DNA from: an uncultured Desulfomonile sp.
GTDB lineage: Bacteria; Desulfobacterota; Desulfomonilia; Desulfomonilales; Desulfomonilaceae
NCBI GenBank assembly: GCA_937915285.1
Contig: CALDNG010000005.1
Span: forward strand, 1-21,463
Length of the DNA stretch: 21,463 nt
Reading direction: 5' to 3'
Position 1 is the stretch's first letter. Each line of letters opens with the position of its first letter. The translations under genes and the position numbers were made by a program. The notes under the pieces are model-generated. The model was not told the DNA's origin and made no database searches. It was given only the letters and a program-made list of their open reading frames with translations. Below are positions 6,647 through 14,891 of this stretch, in pieces.

Positions 6647-7240
6647 ATGACTGAAAAAAGTAATCAAGAAGAAACGGTCCAGGATAGTCGGTCAATCCAG
6701 GACAAATGGTCTTTCAGGATTCAGCCTGCCTCAAAGTCATATGATTACGGTGTTTCGTCATCGGCGGATCAGCCCCGGTATTCCGGCATAAACAGCCCCA
6801 CCCAACTTACGGCAGCCATTGAAAACCTTTTTTCTAGCCAGTATCTGTCGGTTCTTTCCACCCAGAATCAAGGAGCGCCTTACGGAAATCTGGTTGCCTT
6901 TGCTAGCGCTGACTCGCTGACCAGACTTATTTTTGTGACTCCCAAGGCCACCAGAAAATTCTCAAATATTCTTTCAGAACCCCGGGTTGCTATGGTGATC
7001 GACAACCGTTCCAACAACAACAACGACTTCAGTAGCGCAATTGCGGTCACTGCCACCGGACGCGCTCAGGAATCCACCCCCCCACAAAGGGCCAGATTCC
7101 TGGAGATATTCCTTGCCAAGCATCCCCATCTGAAGGAATTTGCTGAATCTCCAAGTTGCGCCGTTATTTCAATTGACGTTGAGACCTATTATTGTGTTTA
7201 CCGCTTCCAAAATGTCATGGAGTTGCACCTCAACAAATGA
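6647..7240 (+). CDS. Pyridoxamine 5'-phosphate oxidase-like FMN-binding split-barrel protein
   Basis: 197 aa with a PNPOx-like split beta-barrel at about residues 50-190: LFSSQYLSVLSTQNQGAPYGNLVAF, LIFVTPKATRKFSNI, EPRVAMVID, IAVTATGRAQES and VISIDVETYYCVYRFQ. This pattern (strand, 'x-L-x-T-x-x-x-G-x-P', then 'T-x-x-x-R-K-x-x-N-I-x-x-x-P-R-V') is typical of the flavin- or F420/heme-binding family, not of vitamin B6 PdxH itself. The first 50 residues are polar and probably disordered. AGGAAGG with a 5-bp gap fixes the ATG at 6647. The ATGA overlap with the next gene means translational coupling to a PEP-synthase-like enzyme, so a shared function is likely, though unknown. Confidence 0.87.
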   Translation: MTEKSNQEETVQDSRSIQDKWSFRIQPASKSYDYGVSSSADQPRYSGINSPTQLTAAIENLFSSQYLSVLSTQNQGAPYGNLVAFASADSLTRLIFVTPKATRKFSNILSEPRVAMVIDNRSNNNNDFSSAIAVTATGRAQESTPPQRARFLEIFLAKHPHLKEFAESPSCAVISIDVETYYCVYRFQNVMELHLNK

Positions 7241-9375
7241 TCCTGAAAATATCAGACGTTAAAACCGATGGCCTGAATCGTCAGCAAATGGGGGGGAAGG
7301 CGTATTGTCTGGCAAAACTGGCAATGGCGGGCGTAAGAATTCCGGCCACCTACTTCATACCTTCGGAAACATACAAACAGTTCACTGCTGAAACCGGAAT
7401 TTGCGACAGGATAATGGTCGAACTCAGCCGCAAGGACTTTTCCGACATGCGATGGGAGGAAATTTGGGACGCCGCCCTACGCATCAGGAATCTGTTTATA
7501 AAGACTGCTTTTCCTGAAGGTTTGAAGAAAATTCTTTTACAATATCTGCCTAGGGAGTTTGAAAGCCATCCAGTTGTTATTCGATCCTCCGGTCTTTTGG
7601 AAGACGGCCTCAACGCATCGTTCGCGGGTTTGCATGAATCCTATGTCAATGTCGTGGGATCTGAATCAATTTTGGATCATGTTAAACTTGTCTGGGCTTC
7701 ACTGTGGTCTGACCGGGCATTGATGTACCGTAATGAGCTAGGCCTGGACCCCCATTCCAGCAGCATGGCCGTAATCATTCAGGAACTGATCGAGGGTCAG
7801 AAATCCGGAGTGATTTTCACCAAAAGTCCTGATGACAAACCTCATTCGATCATCGAGTGCGTTTACGGTTTGAATCAGGGATTGGTTGACGGATCAATTT
7901 TTCCTGATCGATGGATATTGAACAGATCAACCGGCGATCTTGTTGAATTTCAAGACGCCGGGCGCTCTGAGTGTCTGGTTTCAGACAGCAATGGAGGCAT
8001 CAAACGACGGCAACTCGACCGTGAAAAGATACTTAATCCACCATTAAATTTATCCGAAATCCCAAAAGTTTACGAGCTTGGAATTTTTTGCGAATCTCTT
8101 TTCGGTCATCCCCAGGACGTTGAATGGACTTTTCTCGATGAAGATCTGATAGCCCTCCAATCAAGACCCATATCTTCACTGAAGGAAGACTCCGGTGATC
8201 AGCGGGTGTGGTACAGGAGCCTTGTCAGAAGCTTTGACAATCTAAGGACTCTGCGCCAGAAAATAAGCTCCCGATTGATACCTGAAATGATCGAGACAGC
8301 GGACAGGCTTTCGCAACAAACACTTGAGGATCTCACCGATTCAGAATTGGGGGATGAAATCCAGCGTCGGATTGAAGCAGTTGAGGAATGGACAGGAGTC
8401 TATTGGAAATATTTCATTCCTTTCGCTCATGGAATTCGACTTTTTGGCCAGTTTTACAATGATTCCGTAAAACCTGATGATCCCTATGAATTCATGTCCC
8501 TTCTTGTCCAGACCAATATGCTGAGCCTGGAAAGGAACCGGACATTGAAACAGATGGCCACGGAACTCGGTAGCCGACCACCTACCTCAGCTACGACTAC
8601 GGTTGGATCAAGAGAAAATCATCAGCCATGGGATGAATGGTTGTCGGAGTATTTGAAAGGCGATCAAATCTCCCAGGAATTCTTTGATTTTCTAAAACAG
8701 TATGAGAGGGTCGATCTCAAAGCTAATAACAGCTTCCAGAAGCCGGTTGAGCACCTCATCGAGGATTTCTTGGGAAAATTTGAAGGTGAGGCAAAAGCCA
8801 GAGCAACGGAAATACTGGACCTAGCCAGATACAGTTATCGGCTTAGAGATGATGACAACATATATCTTGGCCGAATCGAAAGTCAGCTCGCCACTGCGGT
8901 GAATTATGGTGTTGAAAGGCTGTCAGCCCAGGGATATAAGCAATCCAAAAACATTAAATCCAATCAAGTGGCACAGGCGCTCAAAGATCCTTTTTACAGG
9001 CCAATCCATGAACCAACTGTAACAACTCAAAAACCTGATCTGTTCAGATCGAAGGTCCGTCAGTTGAGAGGCCAGCCGGCCGGGCCAGGGTTTGCCTCAG
9101 GTATGGCCAGGGTAATACATGACAATTCGGACTTGCTTAAGTTTAAGGCTGGTGAAATCATGGTTTGTGACGCAATTGATCCAAACATGACCTTCGTTGT
9201 GCCTCTTTGCTCGGCCATTGTAGAAAGGCGGGGAGGAATGCTCATACACGGAGCCATCATAGCTCGTGAATATGGCTTGCCATGTGTTACAGGGGTCCCG
9301 GAAGCCTCCAGTTTGATCAACACCGGGGATAGGATCTCTGTAGATGGATATCTTGGATTGGTCACTATAGGCTGA
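7237..9375 (+). CDS. PEP synthase-like dikinase: ATP-grasp plus phosphohistidine domain, no PEP barrel
   Basis: 712 aa. N-terminal PPDK-type ATP-binding domain (about 1-325): GGKAYCLAKLAMAGVRIP, VIRSSGLLEDGLNASFAG, EGQKSGVIFTKS, ECVYGLNQGLVDG and DVEWTFLDEDLIALQSRPI. A mainly helical middle (about 330-600) has no recognised motif. The C-terminal swivelling domain (about 612-712) carries GGMLIHGAIIAREYGLPCVTG with the phosphorylatable His at about 671. The PEP/pyruvate-binding TIM barrel of PpsA and PpdK is absent, so this is not an ordinary PEP synthase. The architecture resembles rifampin phosphotransferase-like and other dikinases that move the beta-phosphate of ATP via His to a substrate, releasing AMP and Pi. 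The acceptor is unknown. ATG 7237 overlaps the PNPOx stop (ATGA); an upstream start at 7192 is less likely. Confidence 0.88.
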   Translation: MILKISDVKTDGLNRQQMGGKAYCLAKLAMAGVRIPATYFIPSETYKQFTAETGICDRIMVELSRKDFSDMRWEEIWDAALRIRNLFIKTAFPEGLKKILLQYLPREFESHPVVIRSSGLLEDGLNASFAGLHESYVNVVGSESILDHVKLVWASLWSDRALMYRNELGLDPHSSSMAVIIQELIEGQKSGVIFTKSPDDKPHSIIECVYGLNQGLVDGSIFPDRWILNRSTGDLVEFQDAGRSECLVSDSNGGIKRRQLDREKILNPPLNLSEIPKVYELGIFCESLFGHPQDVEWTFLDEDLIALQSRPISSLKEDSGDQRVWYRSLVRSFDNLRTLRQKISSRLIPEMIETADRLSQQTLEDLTDSELGDEIQRRIEAVEEWTGVYWKYFIPFAHGIRLFGQFYNDSVKPDDPYEFMSLLVQTNMLSLERNRTLKQMATELGSRPPTSATTTVGSRENHQPWDEWLSEYLKGDQISQEFFDFLKQYERVDLKANNSFQKPVEHLIEDFLGKFEGEAKARATEILDLARYSYRLRDDDNIYLGRIESQLATAVNYGVERLSAQGYKQSKNIKSNQVAQALKDPFYRPIHEPTVTTQKPDLFRSKVRQLRGQPAGPGFASGMARVIHDNSDLLKFKAGEIMVCDAIDPNMTFVVPLCSAIVERRGGMLIHGAIIAREYGLPCVTGVPEASSLINTGDRISVDGYLGLVTIG

Positions 9376-9455
9376 ATAAATTTTCCGCAATGCGGGAGTT
9401 TAAATCGTTTATTTTTCAGGGCACAGCCGGGACAATTTTTTGGAAGGAACCACTG

Positions 9456-9728
9456 TTGCTAAAAATATGGTCTAGGGTAACTATAGTTGTAGGGGCCTTG
9501 ATGGGCACGATTCCCTTGTTTCACGTACTGGAAATGTACAGCGCACATTCGAGCAAGGGGCAGTCCCTGGCCGGCGCTCTTTTTTTTGAATTCGGTGTCA
9601 TGACTTGGCTGATTTACGGAATACTGAAGAAAGATCGCATAATAACTGCTTGCAACGGGATTGCAGTGTTTTTTGGACTGATATACGTTTTCGCAATAAT
9701 CTATTATGCTGAGCATAACTTACGCTGA
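9456..9728 (+). CDS. SemiSWEET/PQ-loop-like small membrane protein
   Basis: About 90 aa with three transmembrane helices (SRVTIVVGALMGTIPLFHVLEMY, ALFFEFGVMTWLIYGIL, IITACNGIAVFFGLIYVFAIIYY). The arrangement, with SAHSSKGQSL after helix 1, FGVMTWLIYGIL in helix 2 and a conserved Asn (ACNGIA) starting helix 3, matches SemiSWEETs (MtN3/saliva family), half-size sugar transporters working as dimers. The Pro-Gln of the PQ loop reads Pro-Leu-Phe here. GGAAGGA with a 7-bp gap favours TTG 9456 and gives the normal family length; an upstream ATG at 9390 would add 22 residues but has no ribosome binding site. It follows the dikinase by about 80 bp on the same strand. The substrate is unknown and the family assignment is moderately sure. 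Confidence 0.7.
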   Translation: MLKIWSRVTIVVGALMGTIPLFHVLEMYSAHSSKGQSLAGALFFEFGVMTWLIYGILKKDRIITACNGIAVFFGLIYVFAIIYYAEHNLR

Positions 9729-9970
9729 GAAGTCCTGGACCAAACCTTAACAGGTTTGTCAACTGTCCCAACCGCATGGACAAAAAATGCAATTTCCAAT
9801 ATAACCCTGGCCAAGAAAACGGCTCTCAATGAAGCCACTGCCATATATGACCCCGGCCATACTCTTCCCGGCGCAATTCGGCAGTCTCTTCTGCAGAAAC
9901 ACGTGAGAAGCCATATGATTGAAATTTGTATTGCACAACCGACCAAGGTGGATTTTTCAGGAGCTGCCAA
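9729..9970. other. Leader region before kdsA; open frame without convincing start
   Basis: 242 bp. The SemiSWEET frame stays open after its TGA (9726-9728) up to 9974, 81 codons, with a TTG at 9756 but no fitting ribosome binding site and no recognised family. A minus-strand frame overlaps the same bases. I treat it as non-coding leader that should hold the promoter of the kdsA-lpt operon, though I see no strong -35/-10 pair. Confidence 0.4.
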
Positions 9971-11385
9971 ATGATTCATGAATCAGGAAAAGGCGAAATC
10001 AGGGTAGGAAAACATGATCTGGCCGATCCTTCAAAACTTTTTTTGATAGCGGGGCCGTGCGTAATAGAGTCCGAGTCTCTGGTGATGAAAGTAGCAGAAG
10101 AAGTCACCGGGTAGGTGAGGATCTTAACATACCGGTTTTATTCAAGTCATCATTTGATAAGGCCAACAGAACCTCGATCGATTCCTTCAGAGGGCCTGGT
10201 ATAATTGAGGGGCTGGACATACTACAGAAAGTCCGGGAAAAATTTGGGATACCGGTCGTGTCTGATATCCATGTGCCTGACCAGGCTGCAGTCGCTGGGC
10301 AAGTCCTGGACGTCATACAAATACCGGCTTTTCTGTCTAGACAGACTGATTTGCTTGTATCTGCGGCCCAGACCGGAAAAGTGGTCAACATAAAAAAAGG
10401 TCAGTTCCAGGCGCCGGAGGATATGATCCACGCCATTAAGAAAGTCGGTAGCGCTGGATCTGGAAAAATCCTGATCACGGAGAGAGGGTCCAGCTTTGGA
10501 TACCATGATCTTGTTGTAGACATGCGTTCGATTCCAGGCATGAAAAAATTCGGATATCCTGTAGTCTTTGACGCTACGCACTCAGCCCAGAAACCGAGCG
10601 CGGCAAACGGCAAATCCGGAGGAAACAGGGAGCTTGCAGGGCCTTTGGCCATGGCGGCGGTTGCCGCTGGAGCCAACGGCGTATTCATAGAAACACATCC
10701 CGATCCGGACTCGGCTCTTTGCGATGGACCAAACTCTCTGAGCCTGGCTTCCTTGAAAGAACTCGTATCAAAATTGGCGATGATTCATTCAATATCAAAT
10801 TCCGGGAGCTTGCCGTCAAACATGGCTGAACCGACATTTCAATCCTTTGGCGGGGAGAGACGTGGAGCATTGTCAGACAAGCTTTCGCGGATAAGGCTGA
10901 TAATTTTCGATGTGGATGGGATACTTACGGATGGTCGTATTATTTTTGGGAATAATGACATCGAGATTAAATCCTTTGATGTAAGGGATGGACATGGTAT
11001 AAAGATTGCTAAGAGATTTGGCCTGGATATAGCTTTAGTCACTGGCCGCAGTTCCAAGTCTGTCAAGTGGAGAGCCTCGGATCTTGGCGTTGATCATGTC
11101 TACCAGGGAATCTGGGACAAGAAACCTGTTTTTGAGAGAATTGTCCAACAGATTGGAATTGATAACGACCAGGTTGCAGTGGTAGGTGATGACATAGTTG
11201 ACATACCGATGATGAGATTGGCTGGTGTCTCCTTCACTGTTCCTGAGGCGCCTATGGAAGTTGTCTCGGCGGCAGACGTGGTTACGAGGCATTCCGGTGG
11301 TAGAGGGGCTGCTCGTGAGGTCGTTGAAATGATCCTGAAAGCCCAGGGGAAATGGGAACAGGCTATGAGCCGGTATTACAGGTAA
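9971..11385 (+). CDS. kdsA-kdsC: Fused Kdo-8-phosphate synthase and Kdo-8-phosphate phosphatase (KdsA-KdsC), frame broken near 10111
   Basis: Makes Kdo 8-phosphate from PEP and arabinose 5-phosphate, then dephosphorylates it to Kdo for LPS inner core. The KdsA half (restored residues 1 to about 275) has LIAGPCVIESE, LFKSSFDKANRTSIDSFRGPG, IPAFLSRQTDLL, VVNIKKGQF, DATHSAQ, IETHPDP and CDGPNS. The Cys of AGPC, His of ATHS and Glu of IETH indicate the metal-dependent class. After a polar linker of about 30 residues comes KdsC (from about 10882): IIFDVDGILTDGRI, VRDGHGIKIA, ALVTGRSS and VGDDIVDIPMM, a complete HAD phosphatase. The start ATG 9971 has AGGAG 7 bp upstream. The N-terminal frame ends at TAG 10112-10114; the rest is one frame over. 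One extra base before TA at 10112 restores a continuous 471-aa protein (VTG-x-GEDLNIP). A sequencing or assembly error is likeliest, as the rest is well preserved. Confidence 0.9.
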
Positions 11386-11417
11386 GTTTCCTGAAAGGCG
11401 CAAGGAATGACGAGGCC

Positions 11418-12065
11418 ATGGGCCCTGAAATGCAAAATATCCAGGACAAACGCATAAATCATAGGGAAATTGAGCGGTGGTACAGACTCAAGAATATGAG
11501 AAAGGCCATACAGGCTCTGGCGTTTGCGTCCATTATTGCAATGATATCGGGATTTGCGATTTCCAGATACACGAGTGAACCTGAGCCAGTTTTTAAGCCG
11601 TCCAATTTGTCTGAGCCTGGCATTAAGGTTGAAAAATTTTCCTACTCTTCAGTAGGCGCTCATCAATGGGATCTGGAGGCTTCTTCAGCCACTGTCGCTG
11701 AAGCCATGGATCATGTCGAACTGAAATTGCCAAGAATTGTCTACTATACAGGTGATGGGTCAAAAATTCTTCTCAATGCAGATACGGGTAACCTCGACAA
11801 AAAGGCAGGGACAGTAACAGCCAAGGGTGGTGTGACCATAAAATTCAATGACTTTATGTTTCGGACCCATGACATAAATTATTCACAGGGAACACTCGAA
11901 GCTCAAGCGTCTGAGTCGATTTTCATGGAAGGCGCAGACATGAAACTATCCGGCAAAGGGTTGAGATTGTTTGTGGACAAAGAAGAGGTTATAATTGAAC
12001 AAGACGTTAAGGCGAGTTTGTTCAACGTGAAATGGGTCGAGCGTGGTAAAAAACTTCCTATTTGA
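11418..12065 (+). CDS. lptC: LPS export protein LptC
   Basis: Single-pass inner-membrane protein that takes LPS from the LptBFG extractor and hands it to LptA. One N-terminal membrane anchor (AIQALAFASIIAMISGFAI) is followed by a periplasmic beta-jellyroll with repeated strands (SYSSVGAHQWDLEASSATV, ILLNADTGNLDKKAGTVTAKGGV, INYSQGTLEAQASESIFMEG), typical of the LptC/OstA fold. Identity rests on this topology plus its place between kdsC and lptA. The start is uncertain: ATG 11418 (just after kdsC, weak GAGG nearby), 11430 and 11496 are possible. The anchor begins at the last of these, so the upstream 25 residues would be cytoplasmic. A frame start at 11352 would overlap kdsC and is unlikely. 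Confidence 0.85.
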   Translation: MGPEMQNIQDKRINHREIERWYRLKNMRKAIQALAFASIIAMISGFAISRYTSEPEPVFKPSNLSEPGIKVEKFSYSSVGAHQWDLEASSATVAEAMDHVELKLPRIVYYTGDGSKILLNADTGNLDKKAGTVTAKGGVTIKFNDFMFRTHDINYSQGTLEAQASESIFMEGADMKLSGKGLRLFVDKEEVIIEQDVKASLFNVKWVERGKKLPI

Positions 12066-12083
12066 CGGATTAATCATAGATCG

Positions 12084-12671
12084 ATGAGAACAGCTTCTGT
12101 CCTAGTTACTTTTATGATTCTGCTGGCTGTTGCCAACACCTGTCTGGCTCAGGGTGGCGATTATCTGTCGTTAGGACCTGATTCCGACCAACCCATCAAT
12201 ATTACTTCCAAACGTTTTTCCGCTAAAAACATTGCCGGAGGTAAAGAAGTAAATTTCGATGGAACGGTGAAGGTTCAACAGGGTGATTTGACCCTTACCT
12301 GTGATCGTCTCACCATACTGTATGACGAGAAGCATGGCTCAGGTAACGGATCTGCCGCACTAAAGAAAGCGTCAAAGGAATTGCAGACGGCGAGCCGAAT
12401 TAAATCGATAATAGCCTCCGGAAATGTCAAAATAGTCAAGAACGACAGGATGGCGACAGCCGGAAAGGCAGTTTTCGACAACTTGAAAAGAACCATAGCG
12501 CTTTCGGAGGGTCCTCCACGATTGTGGCAGGGACCGGATGCGCTATCCGCCCAGAATATCATTATCTATCTCGATGAAAATCGTTCGGAGCTTGCAGGAG
12601 GAGATGACACCCTAATCACTGCCGTAATCAATCCATCCAAGCAGAAAAAAGAAAAAGAGAAGGAGAAGTAG
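12084..12671 (+). CDS. lptA: LPS transport periplasmic protein LptA
   Basis: Periplasmic bridge protein that carries LPS across to the outer-membrane LptDE. 195 aa. A signal peptide (SVLVTFMILLAVANTCLAQG, cleavage probably after CLA) precedes an OstA-type beta-jellyroll: INITSKRFSAKN, EVNFDGTVKVQQGDLTLTCDRLTILYD, IKSIIASGNVKIVKNDRMATAGKAVFDN, TIALSEGPPRLWQGPDALSAQNIIIYLDENRSEL. A charged Lys/Glu tail ends the protein. Lies 18 bp after lptC and 17 bp before lptB. The insertion of about 20 residues between the first strand pairs (GSGNGSAALKKASKELQTAS) is longer than in E. coli LptA. Confidence 0.9.
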   Translation: MRTASVLVTFMILLAVANTCLAQGGDYLSLGPDSDQPINITSKRFSAKNIAGGKEVNFDGTVKVQQGDLTLTCDRLTILYDEKHGSGNGSAALKKASKELQTASRIKSIIASGNVKIVKNDRMATAGKAVFDNLKRTIALSEGPPRLWQGPDALSAQNIIIYLDENRSELAGGDDTLITAVINPSKQKKEKEKEK

Positions 12672-12688
12672 TCGCGAGCGCTATAGAA

Positions 12689-13402
12689 TTGACAGCTCGG
12701 GGCCTCGTCAAGGAATACTCCGGTCGGCGCGTGGTAGACAATGTCAGCCTGCGTATTGAATCCGGGAGTGTGGTTGGACTTTTGGGGCCTAACGGCGCAG
12801 GAAAGACGACGACCTTCTACATGATTACCGGATTGGTCAGACCTGACATGGGAGAAGTTTATCTGGATGGTCAGGACATTTCAGATTTGCCTGTGTATTT
12901 ACGCGCCAGGCTTGGCATCAGTTATCTGCCTCAGGAAACTTCGGTGTTTCGCAAGCTGACGGTCGCCCAAAATATTATGGCTATTCTGGAGACGGTTGAA
13001 CCGGATAAAAAAAAGCGGAATGAACGTTTGGAAGAGCTTCTAGCCGAACTGGACATCACCAGGCTACGGGACCAGAAGGCTGAAAGCCTTTCAGGAGGAC
13101 AGAAACGACGACTGGAGATCACCAGAGCCCTTGTAATAAATCCCAGTTTCATGCTTCTGGATGAGCCCTTTGCCGGTCTGGATCCAATAGTCGTACTGGA
13201 AATTCAGAAAATCATCGCTACTCTTAAAGAAAGAGGAATCGGAGTGATTATAACGGATCACAACACTAGAGAGACTTTGGGAGTATGTGATATAATATAT
13301 CTTTTGGATAAAGGAAAAATTCTAGAGCAAGGTGACCCTCAGAAAATAGCTTCCAGTGAAACGGCTAGGGAAGTTTACCTCGGCAAACAATTTACGATGT
13401 AG
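12689..13402 (+). CDS. lptB: LPS export ABC transporter ATP-binding protein LptB
   Basis: Cytoplasmic ATPase that powers LPS extraction by LptFG. All ABC motifs are present: Walker A GPNGAGKTTT, Q-loop YLPQE, signature LSGGQKRRLEI, Walker B FMLLDEPFAGLDP, and switch His in ITDHN. The text GLLGPNGAGKTTTFYM, ISYLPQETSVFRKLTVAQNI and GVCDIIYLLDKGKILEQGDP is characteristic of LptB. 237 aa, normal length. The only usable start is TTG 12689: no ATG or GTG occurs in frame upstream after the lptA stop, and the family begins a few residues before the LTARGLVKEY segment. lptF and lptG are not in the window. Confidence 0.95.
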   Translation: MTARGLVKEYSGRRVVDNVSLRIESGSVVGLLGPNGAGKTTTFYMITGLVRPDMGEVYLDGQDISDLPVYLRARLGISYLPQETSVFRKLTVAQNIMAILETVEPDKKKRNERLEELLAELDITRLRDQKAESLSGGQKRRLEITRALVINPSFMLLDEPFAGLDPIVVLEIQKIIATLKERGIGVIITDHNTRETLGVCDIIYLLDKGKILEQGDPQKIASSETAREVYLGKQFTM

Positions 13403-13418
13403 CTGAAAAAAACAGATC

Positions 13419-14849
13419 ATGGCTCTTCAAATAAAACAACAGTTGCGTCAGATCCAGCAGTTGGTGATGACGCCCCAGCTTCAACAGGCCATAAAACTGC
13501 TCCAGTATAATCATCTGGAGATGATAGGCGCTTTGGAGCAGGAACTCAAAGAGAATCCCATGCTTGAAATAGGTTCATATGATGAACCTCTGGCAAGCCA
13601 GGATGAGCCTTTCCATAATGATCTGGGATCACTCGAGCAGATGGTGGCTGAACCCAAACAACCTGAAGGCGACTTTTTCGATGTTGACTGGGAAAACTAT
13701 CTCGAAAGCTACGGAGCTGACTATCAACCCAAACAAAGGGATTTTTCTGAAATAAATCCCCTTGAAAACATGACTTCATATAAAACTAACCTCTTTAGAT
13801 ACCTCCTTGAACAACTTCAATTGAGCAGGGTTGAAGGGATTGAGAGGCAAATAGCTTTGGAGATCATAGGCAATGTCACTGACCAGGGCTATCTTGACAT
13901 CTCGACGGAGGACCTGGCCAGCAGCCTGTCTGTATCGGTTGAACAAGTGGAGAAGGTATTGTCGATGGTTCAGGAATTCGAACCACGTGGAGTTGCCGCC
14001 AGAGATCTCAGAGAATGTCTGATTATTCAGGCAAAGGCCATGGAAGAGGGCAATCCGGTTGTCATGAACATACTTGAAAACGCCTTTGATTTGCTTCAAG
14101 TGGGAAAGTTTGACCAGATAGCCAAGAAACTGAAAGTCAGTATGGAAGAGGTTAAGGAGGCAGCCAAGATAATATCAAAATTTGAACCCAAGCCGGGACG
14201 ACCTTTCATAGGATCCGACACTGTATACGTTCAGCCCGACATATTCGTTTTCAAAATGGGGAAAGATTACTCGGTAGTTGTAAATGACGACGGTCTACCC
14301 AGGCTTAAAATAAGCTCAATGTTCCAGAAAGAACTTTACAATGGTTCGTCAAACCCGAAGGCCAAGGAATACATTCAGGATAAGATGCGCAGCGCCATAT
14401 GGCTCATAAAAAGTATTCATCAACGCCAAAGGACTATCTATAAGACGACCAAATCCATAATAAAATTTCAGAGAGAATTTTTTGATAAAGGTATAGACTA
14501 CTTAAAGCCGTTGGTGCTCAAGGATGTAGCTGATGATATTGAGATGCACGAATCCACAATCAGCAGAGTCACCACGAACAAGTATGTTCATACACCACGG
14601 GGTGTTTTCGAGTTAAAATTTTTTTTCAATGCTGGTATTAAACACGGCGCAGAAGAAATAGCTTCTGAATCGGTCAAGAACCAGATAATGAAAATCGTTA
14701 AAGGAGAGGACCCGAAAAAGCCGGTGAGCGACAAAGAAATAGCAGACTATCTTGCTAAGTCTCAAATAATCATAGCTCGCAGAACCGTTGCAAAATATAG
14801 AGATATGCTCGGAATCCCTCCGTCAAGTAAACGCAAGAAGAAATTTTGA
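13419..14849 (+). CDS. rpoN: RNA polymerase sigma-54 factor
   Basis: Alternative sigma factor for -24/-12 promoters that need AAA+ activators. 476 aa. Region I is the Gln/Leu-rich QQLVMTPQLQQAIKLLQ with ELKENPMLE; an acidic region II follows (about 50-105); the core-binding domain spans about 115-300; the HTH segment reads VLKDVADDIEMHESTISRVTTNKYVHTPRGVFELKFFF; the C-terminal RpoN box is ARRTVAKYR near residue 456. Length and every landmark are normal. It sits in the conserved lptB-rpoN-hpf-ptsN order, 16 bp after lptB. Ribosome binding is weak, so coupling to lptB translation is possible. Confidence 0.97.
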   Translation: MALQIKQQLRQIQQLVMTPQLQQAIKLLQYNHLEMIGALEQELKENPMLEIGSYDEPLASQDEPFHNDLGSLEQMVAEPKQPEGDFFDVDWENYLESYGADYQPKQRDFSEINPLENMTSYKTNLFRYLLEQLQLSRVEGIERQIALEIIGNVTDQGYLDISTEDLASSLSVSVEQVEKVLSMVQEFEPRGVAARDLRECLIIQAKAMEEGNPVVMNILENAFDLLQVGKFDQIAKKLKVSMEEVKEAAKIISKFEPKPGRPFIGSDTVYVQPDIFVFKMGKDYSVVVNDDGLPRLKISSMFQKELYNGSSNPKAKEYIQDKMRSAIWLIKSIHQRQRTIYKTTKSIIKFQREFFDKGIDYLKPLVLKDVADDIEMHESTISRVTTNKYVHTPRGVFELKFFFNAGIKHGAEEIASESVKNQIMKIVKGEDPKKPVSDKEIADYLAKSQIIIARRTVAKYRDMLGIPPSSKRKKKF

Positions 14850-14891
14850 GTCTCTCAGCGTTAATGGGAGATCCTTTCAAGGAGGTTTTTT

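Noticed and set aside
9756..9974. Small gene of 72 codons before kdsA
   Set aside because: TTG start without a spaced ribosome binding site, no recognised family, a competing minus-strand frame over the same bases and overlap with kdsA.
10057..10114. Programmed -1 frameshift producing KdsA
   Set aside because: No X-XXY-YYZ slippery heptamer in the overlap; ACC-GGG-TAG does not allow re-pairing. A missing base explains it better.
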